The notes: a model not told the origin generated them from the sequence alone. DNA of 64,000 nt from Hymenobacter sp. BT188 (GCF_014333585.1 NZ_JACSCW010000010.1:1-64000), one strand, 5' to 3'; positions 8,178-17,141 are shown, numbered from the stretch's first letter. Numbers and translations are program-made.

Positions 8178-9230
8178 ATGCATCCTTTCCAGTACCAGCG
8201 CGCTGACAGCGCCGACCAGGCCGTGGCCGCCGTGGCCAAAACCCCCGGGGCCACCTTCATTGCCGGCGGCACCTCGCACGTCGATTTGATGAAGGAGGAC
8301 GTGCACCACCCCAGCCTGCTGGTGGACGTGTCGGCCCTGCCGCTCAAGCAGATTGCAGCGTTTGAAGGCGGGGTGCGCATCGGCGCGGGCGTGTCCAACA
8401 CCGCCGCGGCGTACCACCCCGATATTCAAGCCAAGTATGCGGCCGTGAGCGAAGCCCTGCTGGCGGGGGCCTCGGTGCAGATTCGCAACATGGCCTCGAT
8501 GGCGGGCAACCCGCTGCAGCGCACCCGCTGCCCATATTTCCGCGACCCGGCTCAGGCCTGCAACAAGCGCGAGCCGGGCAGCGGCTGCGCGGCCATTGGC
8601 GGCTACAACCACGTCCACGCCCTGTTCGGGGCCTCGGCGGCCTGCGTCGCCACCCACCCCAGCGACCTGGCCGTGGCCCTGGCCGCGCTCGATGCCCGCG
8701 TGCAAACCCTTGGGCCCCGCGGGCCCCGCACCATCGCCTTTCCCGAGCTGCACCGCCTGCCGGGCAACACGCCCCACCTCGACACGGTGCTGGAGCACGG
8801 CGAGCTGATCACGGCCATCGACCTGCCCGCTTTCGCCGGCCGCTCGCACTACCTGAAGGTGCGGGAGCGCGCCTCCTACGCCTACGCGCTGGTCTCGTGC
8901 GCCGTGGCCCTGGAAATGGACGGGCCGACGATTCGGCGGGCGCGGGTGGCGCTGGGCGGGGTGGCGCACAAGCCCTGGCGCGTGGGCCCCGCCGAGGCCC
9001 TGCTGGCGGGCCAGTTGCCCACCGAACAACTGTTCCAGGCCGCCGCCAAGGCCGCCTTTGCCGACGCCCAGCCGCTCGAGCACAACGCCTACAAAATCCC
9101 CATGGGCCGCAACCTGCTGGTGCGGGCCCTGCTGGAAACCAGCGGCCTGCAGCCCCTGCAAGGCCCGGCCGGCACCGCCTTTGCGGCCAGCGTGGGCGGC
9201 GTGGCCGGCCAGCTCGCCACTCCCCGTTAA
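8178..9230 (+). CDS. paoB: Aldehyde oxidoreductase FAD-binding subunit (PaoB type)
   Basis: 350 residues, close to the E. coli subunit. FAD-binding motifs are ATFIAGGTSHVDLMKE (residues 25-40) and the QIRNMASMAGNPLQRTRC segment. Cys118, 128, 137 and 156 (RCPYFRD, ACNKREPGSGC, AACVATHP) match the extra [4Fe-4S] ligands that set PaoB apart from ordinary xanthine dehydrogenase flavin subunits. It passes electrons from the iron-sulfur centres to an acceptor. It lies 12 bp after the small subunit and 22 bp before the molybdopterin subunit, so the three should be made together. Confidence is high from the cysteine pattern. Confidence 0.92.
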   Translation: MHPFQYQRADSADQAVAAVAKTPGATFIAGGTSHVDLMKEDVHHPSLLVDVSALPLKQIAAFEGGVRIGAGVSNTAAAYHPDIQAKYAAVSEALLAGASVQIRNMASMAGNPLQRTRCPYFRDPAQACNKREPGSGCAAIGGYNHVHALFGASAACVATHPSDLAVALAALDARVQTLGPRGPRTIAFPELHRLPGNTPHLDTVLEHGELITAIDLPAFAGRSHYLKVRERASYAYALVSCAVALEMDGPTIRRARVALGGVAHKPWRVGPAEALLAGQLPTEQLFQAAAKAAFADAQPLEHNAYKIPMGRNLLVRALLETSGLQPLQGPAGTAFAASVGGVAGQLATPR

Positions 9231-9252
9231 CGTATCTACCTGTTCCAAATCT

Positions 9253-11508
9253 ATGACGACGCAAGCCACTGGAAAACCGCTCGACCGCGTAGACGGGCGC
9301 CTTAAAGTCACCGGCGCGGCGCGCTTCACGGCCGAGTGGGACGTGCCCAATCTGGCCTACGGCGCGGTGGTGAGCAGCGCCATTGCCCACGGTGCGGTGC
9401 GTTCCCTCGACGTGAGCGCCGCGCGCAAGGCCCCTGGCGTGCTGGCCGTGCTCACCTACGAGAACGCCCCCCGGCTGCAGCCTATCCCCGAGAAAATAGG
9501 CGAGACGCAGTTTCGCGGCGAGGGCGGCATCACTGAAACACTGCAACCGCTGCAAACCGCCGCCATCGAGTACGCCGGCCAGCCGCTGGCCGTGGTGGTG
9601 GCCGACACCCACGAGCGGGCCCGGTACGCCGCCACGCTGGTGCGCGTGGCCTACGAGGAGCGCCCGCCGCAGCTCGCCATGGCCGCCGCCCGCCGCAAAA
9701 CCCTGCCCGAAATGTTTTTGGGCAACAACAAGGAAAAACTGCAGGTGACGGTAGGAGAGCCCAAATCCGCGCTGGCCGCCGCGCCGGTGAAGGTGGAGCA
9801 GGTCTACGAGTCGGCCATCACCCACCACAACCCCATCGAGCAACTGGCCACCATCGCCCGCTGGGAAAAGCGCGGAGGGGCCGACTTTCTCACCCTCTAC
9901 GACACCACCCGCGGCCTCGAAGTGCTGCAGGAGGTTATGGCCACGTCGCTGGGCTTGCCCAAGGAAAGCGTGCACGTCATCTGCCCGTTCATCGGCGGGG
10001 CGTTTGGAGCCAAGGGCTGGCTGTACGCGCCACCGCTGCTCACGGCCATGGCCGCGCGGGCGGTGGGCCGGCCGGTCAAAATTGAGTGGCGTCGGCAGGA
10101 CATGTTCGCCGTGGCCGGGCAGCGCGCTGCCACCCGGCAAACCCTGGCCTTGGGCGCCACGCGCGACGGCAACATCACGGCCCTGCAGCACAACACCCAA
10201 ACGCATTCCTCGCTGTCCAGCGGCTTCACCGAGCCCTGCGCCCGCCTCACGCGCATGCTGTACGCCGTGCCCAACATCGGCTTTGTGCACCAGCTTTCGC
10301 ACCTGCACCTGCCCTCGCCCTGCCCCATGCGCGGGCCGGGCGAAACCGTGGGCGGCTGGGCCCTGGAGTGCGCCATCGACGAACTGGCCACCGAACTCAA
10401 CCTCGACCCCGTGGAGCTGCGCCTGCGCAACTACGCCGAGAAAAACCCCGAAACCGGCAAGCCCTGGAGCAGTAAAAACCTGCGCCAGTGCTACGCCCGC
10501 GGCAAGGCGCTCATCGGCTGGGACGCCCGTAATCCCCAGCCGCGCTCCATGCGCGAGGGTACTCAGCTCATCGGTTACGGCATGGCCACCACCATGTACC
10601 CGGCCGGCCGGCGGGAGGCCCAGGCCCGCGCCACCATCTTCGCCGACGGCCGCGCCCTGGTGCAAAGCGCCACCCACGAGCTGGGCAACGGCGCCTACAC
10701 CATCTTCCGCCAAATCAGCGCCGACGCGCTGTCCCTGCCCGTTGAGCGGGTGCGGTTTGAACTGGGCGACTCGGCCTTGCCCTCGGCGCCTACCACTGGC
10801 GGCTCCACCACCACGGCCACCGTGGGCCCGGCTGCGCAAGCTGCGGCCCGCGCGGCCCTGGAAGCACTGAAAAATCTGGCCATTAGCGACCCTGCTTCCC
10901 CGCTATCCGGCGCTGCCCCCACGGCCATAGAAGCGCGCGAAGGACGTTTGGCACTCAAAGCAAACCCGGCGAGAGGCGAGGAGTACGGCGCGATTCTGCG
11001 CCGCGCCAAGCTGCCTTCCGTCGTTGCCACGGGCGGGGCCAAGCCGGGCGAAGAAAAGGAAAAGTACTCGTTCTACTCGTTCGGCGCGGTGTTCGCGCAG
11101 GTGCGGGTCGACGAGGCCAGCGGCTCCATTCGCGTGGCCCGGCTGTGCGCCGTGTACGACGTAGGCCGGCTGATGAACCCCAAGACGGCCCATTCGCAAA
11201 TCATCGGCGGCATGGCCATGGGCGTGGGCGCTACCCTGATGGAAGCCACCCACTACGACCCGCGCAACGGCCGCGCCGTGGTCCGCAACCTGGCCGACTA
11301 CCACGTGCCCAGCTGCGCCGATACCCCTGACATGCAGGTGGAATGGCTCAACATCCCCGACCCGCACATCAGCGAGCTGGGCGCGCGCGGCATCGGCGAG
11401 ATTGGCTGCGTGGGTACCCCGGCGGCCATCACCAACGCCGTGTTCCACGCCACCGGCCAGCGCCTGCGCTCCCTGCCGCTCACGCCCGACAAGCTGATGC
11501 GCGCGTAG
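9253..11508 (+). CDS. paoC: Aldehyde oxidoreductase molybdenum cofactor-binding subunit (PaoC type)
   Basis: 751 residues from ATG at 9253 (upstream in-frame codons overlap paoB and are not used). It starts KPLDRVDGRLKVTGAARFTA, the standard opening of xanthine oxidase-family large subunits. Cofactor-binding segments include FIGGAFGAKGW, PMRGPGETVGGWALE and the C-terminal RGIGEIGCVG, whose Glu is the expected catalytic base. The family hydroxylates aldehydes to acids (aromatic aldehydes for E. coli PaoABC). Maturation in E. coli needs the chaperone PaoD (XdhC family); none is encoded here, so it must come from elsewhere. A bidirectional terminator follows. Confidence 0.93.
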   Translation: MTTQATGKPLDRVDGRLKVTGAARFTAEWDVPNLAYGAVVSSAIAHGAVRSLDVSAARKAPGVLAVLTYENAPRLQPIPEKIGETQFRGEGGITETLQPLQTAAIEYAGQPLAVVVADTHERARYAATLVRVAYEERPPQLAMAAARRKTLPEMFLGNNKEKLQVTVGEPKSALAAAPVKVEQVYESAITHHNPIEQLATIARWEKRGGADFLTLYDTTRGLEVLQEVMATSLGLPKESVHVICPFIGGAFGAKGWLYAPPLLTAMAARAVGRPVKIEWRRQDMFAVAGQRAATRQTLALGATRDGNITALQHNTQTHSSLSSGFTEPCARLTRMLYAVPNIGFVHQLSHLHLPSPCPMRGPGETVGGWALECAIDELATELNLDPVELRLRNYAEKNPETGKPWSSKNLRQCYARGKALIGWDARNPQPRSMREGTQLIGYGMATTMYPAGRREAQARATIFADGRALVQSATHELGNGAYTIFRQISADALSLPVERVRFELGDSALPSAPTTGGSTTTATVGPAAQAAARAALEALKNLAISDPASPLSGAAPTAIEAREGRLALKANPARGEEYGAILRRAKLPSVVATGGAKPGEEKEKYSFYSFGAVFAQVRVDEASGSIRVARLCAVYDVGRLMNPKTAHSQIIGGMAMGVGATLMEATHYDPRNGRAVVRNLADYHVPSCADTPDMQVEWLNIPDPHISELGARGIGEIGCVGTPAAITNAVFHATGQRLRSLPLTPDKLMRA

Positions 11509-11513
11509 CACGA

Positions 11514-11550
11514 AAAAGCCCCGGCTCCTTTTCGGGAAGCCGGGGCTTTT
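11514..11550. terminator. Bidirectional rho-independent terminator
   Basis: AAAAGCCCCGGCT (11514-11526) pairs perfectly with AGCCGGGGCTTTT (11538-11550) around an 11-base loop. It lies between the converging paoC and hydrolase genes and has A/T runs on both sides. Confidence 0.9.
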
Positions 11551-11569
11551 ATCGGATGAGGAAAGATAT

Positions 11570-12433
11570 TTAGCTGCTTTGGCCCCCGCGTACGTCCGTA
11601 CCGGTGACGAAGTCTACCAGGTCGCGGTTGAGCTTGTCCTTCTCCGTGATAAACAAGCCGTGCGGGGCCCCGTCGTACGCAATGTAGGTGGCGTGCTGGA
11701 GGTGCTGGCTCATGCGCTCCCCGCTGTTTTTAATCGGCACCGTCTTGTCGTCTTCCCCGTGAATGACCAGGGCCGGCACCGAGATGCCCGCTAGGTCGCG
11801 CCGGAAATCGGTTTCGGCAAAGGCGTGGGCGCAGGCCACCGTGGCCTGGTGCGAACCCAGCGTGGCCATGTTGTACGACCAGTCGAGGACCGCCTGGCTG
11901 ACGGGGTTGCTCAGCGGGCCCTCGCCGTAGAACTGCTTGCCGAAGGTCTGCAGGAAGTCAAACCGGTCCTTGGCAATGTTTTTCTGAATGTCGTCGAATG
12001 TCGATTTGTCCACGCCGTCGGGGTTGTCGTCGGTTTTGAGCAGGTAGGGCGTCACCGAGGAGACGAACACCACTTTGCTGACGCGGGCCCCGCCGTGGCG
12101 GCTCATGTAGCGGGCCACCTCGCCGCCGCCCATGGAAAAACCCACCAGCGTCACGTTCTGCAGGTTCAGCGTGTCGAGCACGGCCTTCAAATCGTCGGCC
12201 AGCGTGTCGTAGTCATAGCCCTCAAACGGCTTGGACGAGTTGCCGAACCCGCGGCGGGTGTAGGCAATGGCTCGGATGCCGTGCTTGGGCAGCTCGCCGA
12301 GCTGGTAGGTCCAGGCTTCGTGGCTCTGGGGCCAGCCGTGGATAAGCACCACCGGGGCGCCCTGACCCTGGTCAGTGTAGTGCAACTTGATGTCTTCGCC
12401 GTTGGCGTCCTGGCCGGCCTTGATGTAACTCAT
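11570..12433 (-). CDS. Alpha/beta hydrolase of the non-haem chloroperoxidase type (copy 1)
   Basis: 287 residues. Oxyanion motif IHGWPQSHEAW (31-41), nucleophile elbow GFSMGGGE with Ser100, acid in VIHGEDDKTVP (~Asp228) and base His in GAPHGLF (~259). The fold and motifs are those of cofactor-free haloperoxidases/esterases; the in vivo substrate is unknown. It is nearly identical in sequence to the product of 34815-35678, so the gene is duplicated within the element. Both copies carry a related palindrome 33-34 bp before the ATG (12468-12479 here), suggesting common regulation. It converges on paoC. Confidence 0.9.
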   Translation of the reverse strand: MSYIKAGQDANGEDIKLHYTDQGQGAPVVLIHGWPQSHEAWTYQLGELPKHGIRAIAYTRRGFGNSSKPFEGYDYDTLADDLKAVLDTLNLQNVTLVGFSMGGGEVARYMSRHGGARVSKVVFVSSVTPYLLKTDDNPDGVDKSTFDDIQKNIAKDRFDFLQTFGKQFYGEGPLSNPVSQAVLDWSYNMATLGSHQATVACAHAFAETDFRRDLAGISVPALVIHGEDDKTVPIKNSGERMSQHLQHATYIAYDGAPHGLFITEKDKLNRDLVDFVTGTDVRGGQSS

Positions 12434-12467
12434 ACGGGTAAGGGGAAAGGGTTGAAAGAAAATAGGT

Positions 12468-12479
12468 GTAGGTACCTAC
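12468..12479. promoter_or_regulatory. Palindromic operator candidate upstream of hydrolase copy 1
   Basis: GTAGGTACCTAC is a perfect 12-bp palindrome 34 bp before the hydrolase ATG (minus strand). The paralogue at 34815 has GTATGTACCGAC at the equivalent place, 10 of 12 bases the same. Function is inferred from conserved position. Confidence 0.5.
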
Positions 12480-12606
12480 GTTCGTCAAGCACAGGAGTTA
12501 GGACAGGGCGTAATCTTGTTAACTCACCCATCGGCGGCCGACAACTTAGACAACTTATTGAAAGGCGAGCTTGAGACGCACGGCCGCGAAGTCCAGGGCT
12601 TCAAGC

Positions 12607-12879
12607 CAGCGATACACTAAGGCCGACGTGCTATTCGACGGCTTGGAGCCGGCGGGCCAGACTCAGCTCGGCTTGTTTGTAGCAGGTCCCGTGTCGGAGA
12701 AGCGCACTAAGCTTATGGCTGAACTCGATACTATTAACCGCCGCTTTGGAAAAGGAACCGTCAAGCTGGCGGCGCTGGTGCTGGCACCCGGCCAAGCTCG
12801 GGCACCTTGGGAAGGACAGGCGCAGTGGCGCAGCCCGCAGTACACCACCCGGCTGGAGGACCCATTGCTGGTGGGATAA
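12607..12879 (+). pseudogene. UmuC C-terminal remnant (second copy)
   Basis: From RYTKADVLFDGLEPAGQTQL on, the frame matches the end of UmuC, including the DUF4113 segment (SEKRTKLMAELDTINRRFGK, then GTVKLAALVL) and the typical ending WRSPQYTTRLEDPLLVG. The ~12 codons before it are unrelated, so the gene is cut at its 5' side. It corresponds to the same part of UmuC as the remnant at 6696-7079 but is a different, more complete copy at the C terminus. The two remnants bracket the aldehyde oxidoreductase and hydrolase genes. Confidence 0.8.
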
Positions 12880-13011
12880 GCGCAGTAAGCAGCACCCGGT
12901 TGCCCAGACGGTCAGTCCGTGAATTACGCGCCTGCTCAACTCGCGGACTGGCCCTTGGGGCTACTGTGCAGCGACTCCGAAACTACTCATTTGGGGCAAA
13001 TCGGCTTCGCC

Positions 13012-13404
13012 CTACACCATGTAAAACTCCCAGGCGATGCGGTCCGGGTCTTTAAAAGCCACATATTTCATCGGGCCCACCGTGTCCACTTTGACGCCCG
13101 TATTCTCCACCCCGGCCGCCTGCAGGGCCGCAGCGACCCGGTGCAGTTCGGCCTCGTCTTCGCAGGCAATGGCGATGTGGTCAAGGCCCACGTTGAAGGG
13201 GGTGAAGGTGCTGCCCCCGGGGTGGGTAGGCTGCGCCTGCTTGAAGCCAATGAACGTGGCCCCGACCAGGAAGCCCAGTATTTCGGGCGTATCGAGCGCA
13301 ATCGGCAAGCCCAGCAGGTCGTGATAAAACGCTTTGGCGCGGGCAAAGTCGGTCGTGCGCAGGGCGACGTGGGCCAAGCCCTTGGTTTTTGGTTGAATAG
13401 CCAT
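13012..13404 (-). CDS. VOC-family (glyoxalase/dioxygenase fold) protein
   Basis: 130 residues, one VOC unit built of two beta-alpha-beta-beta-beta modules. Motifs are GLAHVALRTTDFARAKAFYH (9-28), GLDHIAIACEDEAEL and the C-terminal YVAFKDPDRIAWEFYMV, where Glu and His residues usually bind a metal. The family includes glyoxalase I, ring-cleaving dioxygenases and fosfomycin or bleomycin resistance proteins; the substrate here is not evident. It is a single gene on the minus strand between a UmuC remnant and a divergent regulator gene. A glyoxalase-like role would suit the aldehyde-related genes nearby, but this is inference. Confidence 0.85.
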   Translation of the reverse strand: MAIQPKTKGLAHVALRTTDFARAKAFYHDLLGLPIALDTPEILGFLVGATFIGFKQAQPTHPGGSTFTPFNVGLDHIAIACEDEAELHRVAAALQAAGVENTGVKVDTVGPMKYVAFKDPDRIAWEFYMV

Positions 13405-13600
13405 GAAGAAGGTAACAGAAAGCGATGGCCTTCTTAAACGAAAAATCGGTGACCTTGGCTAACTGGCCTGCCGAAGAGGCTGCTCGTTTTTACCTAACGC
13501 GGGTTCGTAGTCAGTGCCCAGGGCTTACGCATCAACATTTCCATTTGTGCCCTCACCAGACGCTTGGCAGCTCGCGGCTTCGTCCACGGCCAAGCACCTA

Positions 13601-13837
13601 ATGCGCGAGTTTGCCAAGCACAGCCACCAGCAGCCCTGTCACCTCACCCGCCTCCTGAAAAGTCGATTGAACATGCTGGCCAGCCAGTTGCAGGGCATCG
13701 GCAAGATGCTGGACGCGGAAACCACCGAGCCCAAGCAAATTCTGGTGAAGTTCAAGGCCGTGACCAACGGGCTGCGCAGCGCCGGGCACCTGATACTGGA
13801 CGAGGTGTTTCGCAAAGGCTCACGCTACTGGCTCTAA
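13601..13837 (+). CDS. CsoR/RcnR-like metal-sensing transcriptional repressor
   Basis: 78 residues from ATG at 13601. The segment LASQLQGIGKMLDAETTEPK, then QILVKFKAVTNGLRSAGHLI and LDEVFRK, matches the all-helical CsoR/RcnR/FrmR family, in the Bacteroidota subgroup ending DEVFRK. The Cu ligands of CsoR (Cys-His-Cys) are not kept: the first Cys position is Lys/Gln and the last is Asp/Glu, though the His is present; one Cys lies near the N terminus. The signal could be another metal or an aldehyde/sulfur species, as in FrmR. No efflux pump is adjacent. The stop codon lies inside a long terminator stem. Confidence 0.65.
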   Translation: MREFAKHSHQQPCHLTRLLKSRLNMLASQLQGIGKMLDAETTEPKQILVKFKAVTNGLRSAGHLILDEVFRKGSRYWL

Positions 13838-13882
13838 TAATCAATTAAGGCAGCCCAGGTAGGCTGCCTTAATTGATTATTA
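13835..13882. terminator. Long perfect inverted repeat, terminator
   Basis: A 21-bp perfect stem (13835-13855 with 13862-13882) and the loop CAGGTA. The stem starts at the stop codon of the CsoR-like gene and contains AATTAAGGCAGCC. It lies between two converging genes. It lacks a classical U tract but is very stable. Confidence 0.75.
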
Positions 13883-13916
13883 TCCCTCATTCAAGTAGAT
13901 AAAAGGCACGAGGAGA

Positions 13917-16472
13917 TTATCGGGTCAGGTCAGAGGCCACGCCGGGGCGCTCTGCTTCCTGGCCCCGGGCCAATTCCTGGCGTTCCCCTCGGTCGTGGCT
14001 GGACTCACTCACCTCGCTGCCGGGCTGCCGGGAAATGGCATCGAGCATTTGGCTTATGCGGCCCAGCTCGGGTTGGTCGGTCCAGTAGGAAACCAGCATA
14101 TCGGAACGACGGTTGCCTTGCTCGTCGGTGCTGCTGTGCACTTCGCCAACCGTGGCCCCACTCGCCACCACGGCATCCTGCACCGCTTCGGCCTGTCCGC
14201 GAGCCCCGGGCACCGGCGTCACCTCGGTTACTTCGATAAGTACTTTCTTCTCCACGCCGGCTGCTCGGTCCTCCGCCCGGTCGGCCCCCGCGACATCCTG
14301 CGGCTCCTGCACCCGACGCAGTCGGTTGGCCGGCTGCAATTCGGCCTGGATGGCCGCTTGCCGGCGCGCGGCCTGGTCGTCCTCGCTTTCGGTAATGCCG
14401 ATACCGGCGTACTGCTGGTGGCCGGCCTCAGCGCGGGCTTTGGTGTTGGAGACAATGGCGTGAATCAGGGCTATTTCGCGCTGGTCGTTCCGATAATGCA
14501 TGTCAAAATCAGCCCGGCGGATCCCCTGCTCATCCACGGAGCTGCGCACCTCGCTCGTGCGGAGGTAGCCGTCGCTTTCCAGGACGGCCTTCCAGGCTTC
14601 GGCCCGGCCGGTGGTGTGGGGCGTAAGCTCATCGACGCGCCACGTGGCCATCTTTTCCTCTCCGGGCGCAGCTGCTCTTACGTCCTCACGTTCCATGGGA
14701 GCGGAGCGTTCGCTTCGGCGGTCGAGCGGTTCCTCTCCCCGGGCCGTGCGCCCGGCAGACGGGGGGTTGTCGTGCATCCAGTCGCGCAGCAGCACCACGC
14801 CGGCGTCTTTGAGGTGGGTGAACTGCGCGGTCTGCTCGCGGGCTTCCTGCTCGCTGCGGTAGGAGCGGGTGGGTTGTTCGGCTTCCACGGCCGTGCCCCC
14901 CACGTTTTGGTTGAAGCGCTGGTCGTCGCGTTCGCGGGCCGCCTGCGCCAGGGGATGGTTTTCCCGCTCGCGCTGGGCTTCCCGTTCCAAGGCCCGCTGC
15001 TCCCGCTCCTGGCGTTGGGCTTCGGCCAGGCGCTGCTGGCGCTCCGTCTCGCGCTGCTGCTCTTCGCGCTGGGCAGCCAGCCGGATTTGCTCGGCACTAA
15101 GCCCCTGCGAAGTGTACTCCAGCTCTTTGTTGAAGTCCTTGGCCAGTGGGTAATCCACCCGTAGAAAAGCCGCCTGCTGGCGTTCGGCGGCGGGACGCAG
15201 CTGCTCGCGCTGCCGGTACAGCTCCTGGGCCACGACCTCCAGCTGGGCGGTGTCGGCCCGGGCTACGGTGAGCCGCACGATGGTGGCCTGCTCGGTGCTG
15301 CGCTGCACTTCCACGGCCAGCGAAGGGCCCGCTTCCTGGGTGCTGTTGATTTTTGCCACCCGCTCACTGAGCTGCTGCACCTGACTAGCGCCCTGCTCGG
15401 CCGAGTCGTGGTGGAAGGTCACTTTTAGACTGGTGTGGTACTTGTCGCTGGTAGCGTGCCACTCCACCGGCCGGGAGGCCTCGCGGTAGGCTTCCTGCTC
15501 AGCCACCGGCACCAGGGGCCGGGCCGGCTGCAGCTCGTTGAGGTAGTTGATGTTGAACTGCCGGCCGCCGGCGTCGCGGTCGTTGGCCAGGACCACTTCC
15601 TGCGGGGCCTGCTTGTCAATCACCCGCTGAATCAGGGCTACCTGCGCCTCGGTGGGCGTGCCGCTGGTGGCCAGGTAAAGCGTATTCCGGGGGTCCTGCC
15701 CGTGCTTGAGCTGGTAATGGGATAAAGAGTCAATGGCCGACTCGCTCACCACCACGCGCTCCACCGGCGTGTCCTTGCCCTCGGTCGGGTGGGACACCCA
15801 GATGCCGTTTTTGGGCAGGGGCAGCAGACTTTTGTAGTGCTCGTTCTTCTGCTCCACGCTGGCCAGCCCGTGCTCGTTGTAGAGGGGAAAGGCGGTGTTG
15901 CGATGCTCGTTTTGCTGGGCCGTGAAGATGCGGCCCTGAAAAGCCGGGCTGTCGAGCGTCTCATCCGTGATGCCGCGTCCGTGCAGGTAGCTGCGGTCGG
16001 TCAGCTCCTTTTTTACGCCCAGCACCTCAGCTATCAGGCGCGTGCGACGCTCCTCCTCGGCCTGCTTGGCCTGCTCGGGGTCGCCCACGGGCAAACTGTT
16101 CAGGCGGGCGGTATCGGGTCGGGTGGAATACTGAGTCGCATACTGGCGGGCCGGGGCGGGCGCGCCGTCGAGGTATTCGCGCAGCTGCTGGCGCACCTGG
16201 CCCAAGTTGAGGCCGTGGCCATCGCCGCCCCGGGTTTTGGCAAAGTCAATGACGGAGCCCGCGTCGCGGTCGTCGCCCGTGTTGAGGTACACCTGGTGGT
16301 CACCCTTACGGGTCACGATGACGTGCTCGTCGTCTTTAACCAGGTGGTGCCAGTCGCCGCGGCGGCTTTCCTTTTTGATGGCATAGCCCTGGCGCTGGGC
16401 GTAGTCAACCAGGTCGATGTCGCGCTTGAACCGGTCGAGTTCGGTGGGGTCGTTGTCGCGGGGGGCGTTCAT
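13917..16472 (-). CDS. TOPRIM/DUF3991-type primase-like mobilisation protein
   Basis: 851 residues. The N terminus (DRFKRDIDLVDYAQRQGYAI, HVIVTRKGDHQVYLNTGDDR, GSVIDFAKTRGG) matches the zinc-finger-like domain linked to DUF3991. A TOPRIM domain follows at ~225-330 with the acidic motifs VVVSESAIDSL and ANDRDAGGRQF. Residues ~470-560 are a Q/E/R-rich coiled coil. The C-terminal part contains repeated ~80-residue units (SSVDEQGIRRADFDMHYRND and SSTDEQGNRRSDMLVSYWTD). Such proteins occur beside relaxases on plasmids and may act in primer synthesis after transfer. It is followed upstream by a HTH gene; no relaxase domain is visible in it. Confidence 0.75.
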   Translation of the reverse strand: MNAPRDNDPTELDRFKRDIDLVDYAQRQGYAIKKESRRGDWHHLVKDDEHVIVTRKGDHQVYLNTGDDRDAGSVIDFAKTRGGDGHGLNLGQVRQQLREYLDGAPAPARQYATQYSTRPDTARLNSLPVGDPEQAKQAEEERRTRLIAEVLGVKKELTDRSYLHGRGITDETLDSPAFQGRIFTAQQNEHRNTAFPLYNEHGLASVEQKNEHYKSLLPLPKNGIWVSHPTEGKDTPVERVVVSESAIDSLSHYQLKHGQDPRNTLYLATSGTPTEAQVALIQRVIDKQAPQEVVLANDRDAGGRQFNINYLNELQPARPLVPVAEQEAYREASRPVEWHATSDKYHTSLKVTFHHDSAEQGASQVQQLSERVAKINSTQEAGPSLAVEVQRSTEQATIVRLTVARADTAQLEVVAQELYRQREQLRPAAERQQAAFLRVDYPLAKDFNKELEYTSQGLSAEQIRLAAQREEQQRETERQQRLAEAQRQEREQRALEREAQRERENHPLAQAARERDDQRFNQNVGGTAVEAEQPTRSYRSEQEAREQTAQFTHLKDAGVVLLRDWMHDNPPSAGRTARGEEPLDRRSERSAPMEREDVRAAAPGEEKMATWRVDELTPHTTGRAEAWKAVLESDGYLRTSEVRSSVDEQGIRRADFDMHYRNDQREIALIHAIVSNTKARAEAGHQQYAGIGITESEDDQAARRQAAIQAELQPANRLRRVQEPQDVAGADRAEDRAAGVEKKVLIEVTEVTPVPGARGQAEAVQDAVVASGATVGEVHSSTDEQGNRRSDMLVSYWTDQPELGRISQMLDAISRQPGSEVSESSHDRGERQELARGQEAERPGVASDLTR

Positions 16473-16556
16473 AGCGGGGGTAGCAGGTGAGAGGAGCCGG
16501 CTAGCTCCGTCTCCCGCCGCACCCGTACCGGGCCCGAAGGAAAAGCTATCCGGGAA

Positions 16557-16943
16557 TTAGGTCGTCGGTGGCGGGCTGCCGGCCCGCTGGGCGGCGGCGT
16601 CGAAGAAGGCCAGCTGCTCGCGGAACTGCGTCAGCTGCTCGGCGCTGCCGAACACGTACTGGTTGGCGCCGCTGCCGATGTCGATGCGCACCATCTCCGT
16701 GGCCACGCCCAGGGCGCGCAGCACGCGCTGCACTAGGCGGGGCTCGTCGCGCTTGAGCTTGCCGTTCTTCAGGTTCACGACGTTGGTATAAGTCAATCCA
16801 TGCTGGGTACAAAAGGTGGTTAAATCGCCCTGGGCAATGGCTTTGAGGCGGTACTGCACGTAGCGCAGGCACTCGCCGTAGGGCGCGGACAAACTTAAAT
16901 CAGGAAACCCCAGCGGGGTGGAAGTGGGATCGGATACGGACAT
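16557..16943 (-). CDS. Helix-turn-helix-like DNA-binding protein
   Basis: 128 residues from ATG at 16943; the longer open frame to 17051 has an implausible N terminus. The middle (LRYVQYRLKAIAQGDLTTFC, then QHGLTYTNVVNLKNGKLKRD) has the spacing of a Cro/C1-type HTH, followed by a helical C terminus (AEQLTQFREQLAFFDAAAQR). It is divergent from the conjugation operon, and AT-rich DNA with a direct TACTAAC repeat (17142-17159) lies between them, so it could regulate tra transcription. This role is inference from position. Confidence 0.6.
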   Translation of the reverse strand: MSVSDPTSTPLGFPDLSLSAPYGECLRYVQYRLKAIAQGDLTTFCTQHGLTYTNVVNLKNGKLKRDEPRLVQRVLRALGVATEMVRIDIGSGANQYVFGSAEQLTQFREQLAFFDAAAQRAGSPPPTT

Positions 16944-17141
16944 GCAGGTGTGCGAGCTGCCAAGGCAGATGGAGTGGAAAAAGAGGAGCGTAACTTCAAA
17001 GGACGCACACAGCAGCGATAACCTGCAATCCCTCGGACGGAAAAACTCCAATCTTTTACTTCCTGCTTTCTTCCCCTTAGCGGGGCACGCACAGCACCTT
17101 ATGTACCTGAGCCTAGTACGACTAATTTATTATTATGTTTT

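Noticed and set aside
7191..9350. 719-codon minus-strand frame across paoAB
   Set aside because: Antisense shadow of the paoA and paoB genes; His/Gly/Ala/Val-rich and without domains.
13425..13601. 58-codon ORF whose stop overlaps the CsoR-like start (TAATG)
   Set aside because: The coupling-like overlap is tempting, but the C-terminal third is Pro/Arg/His-rich noise and no family is recognised; kept only as a note.
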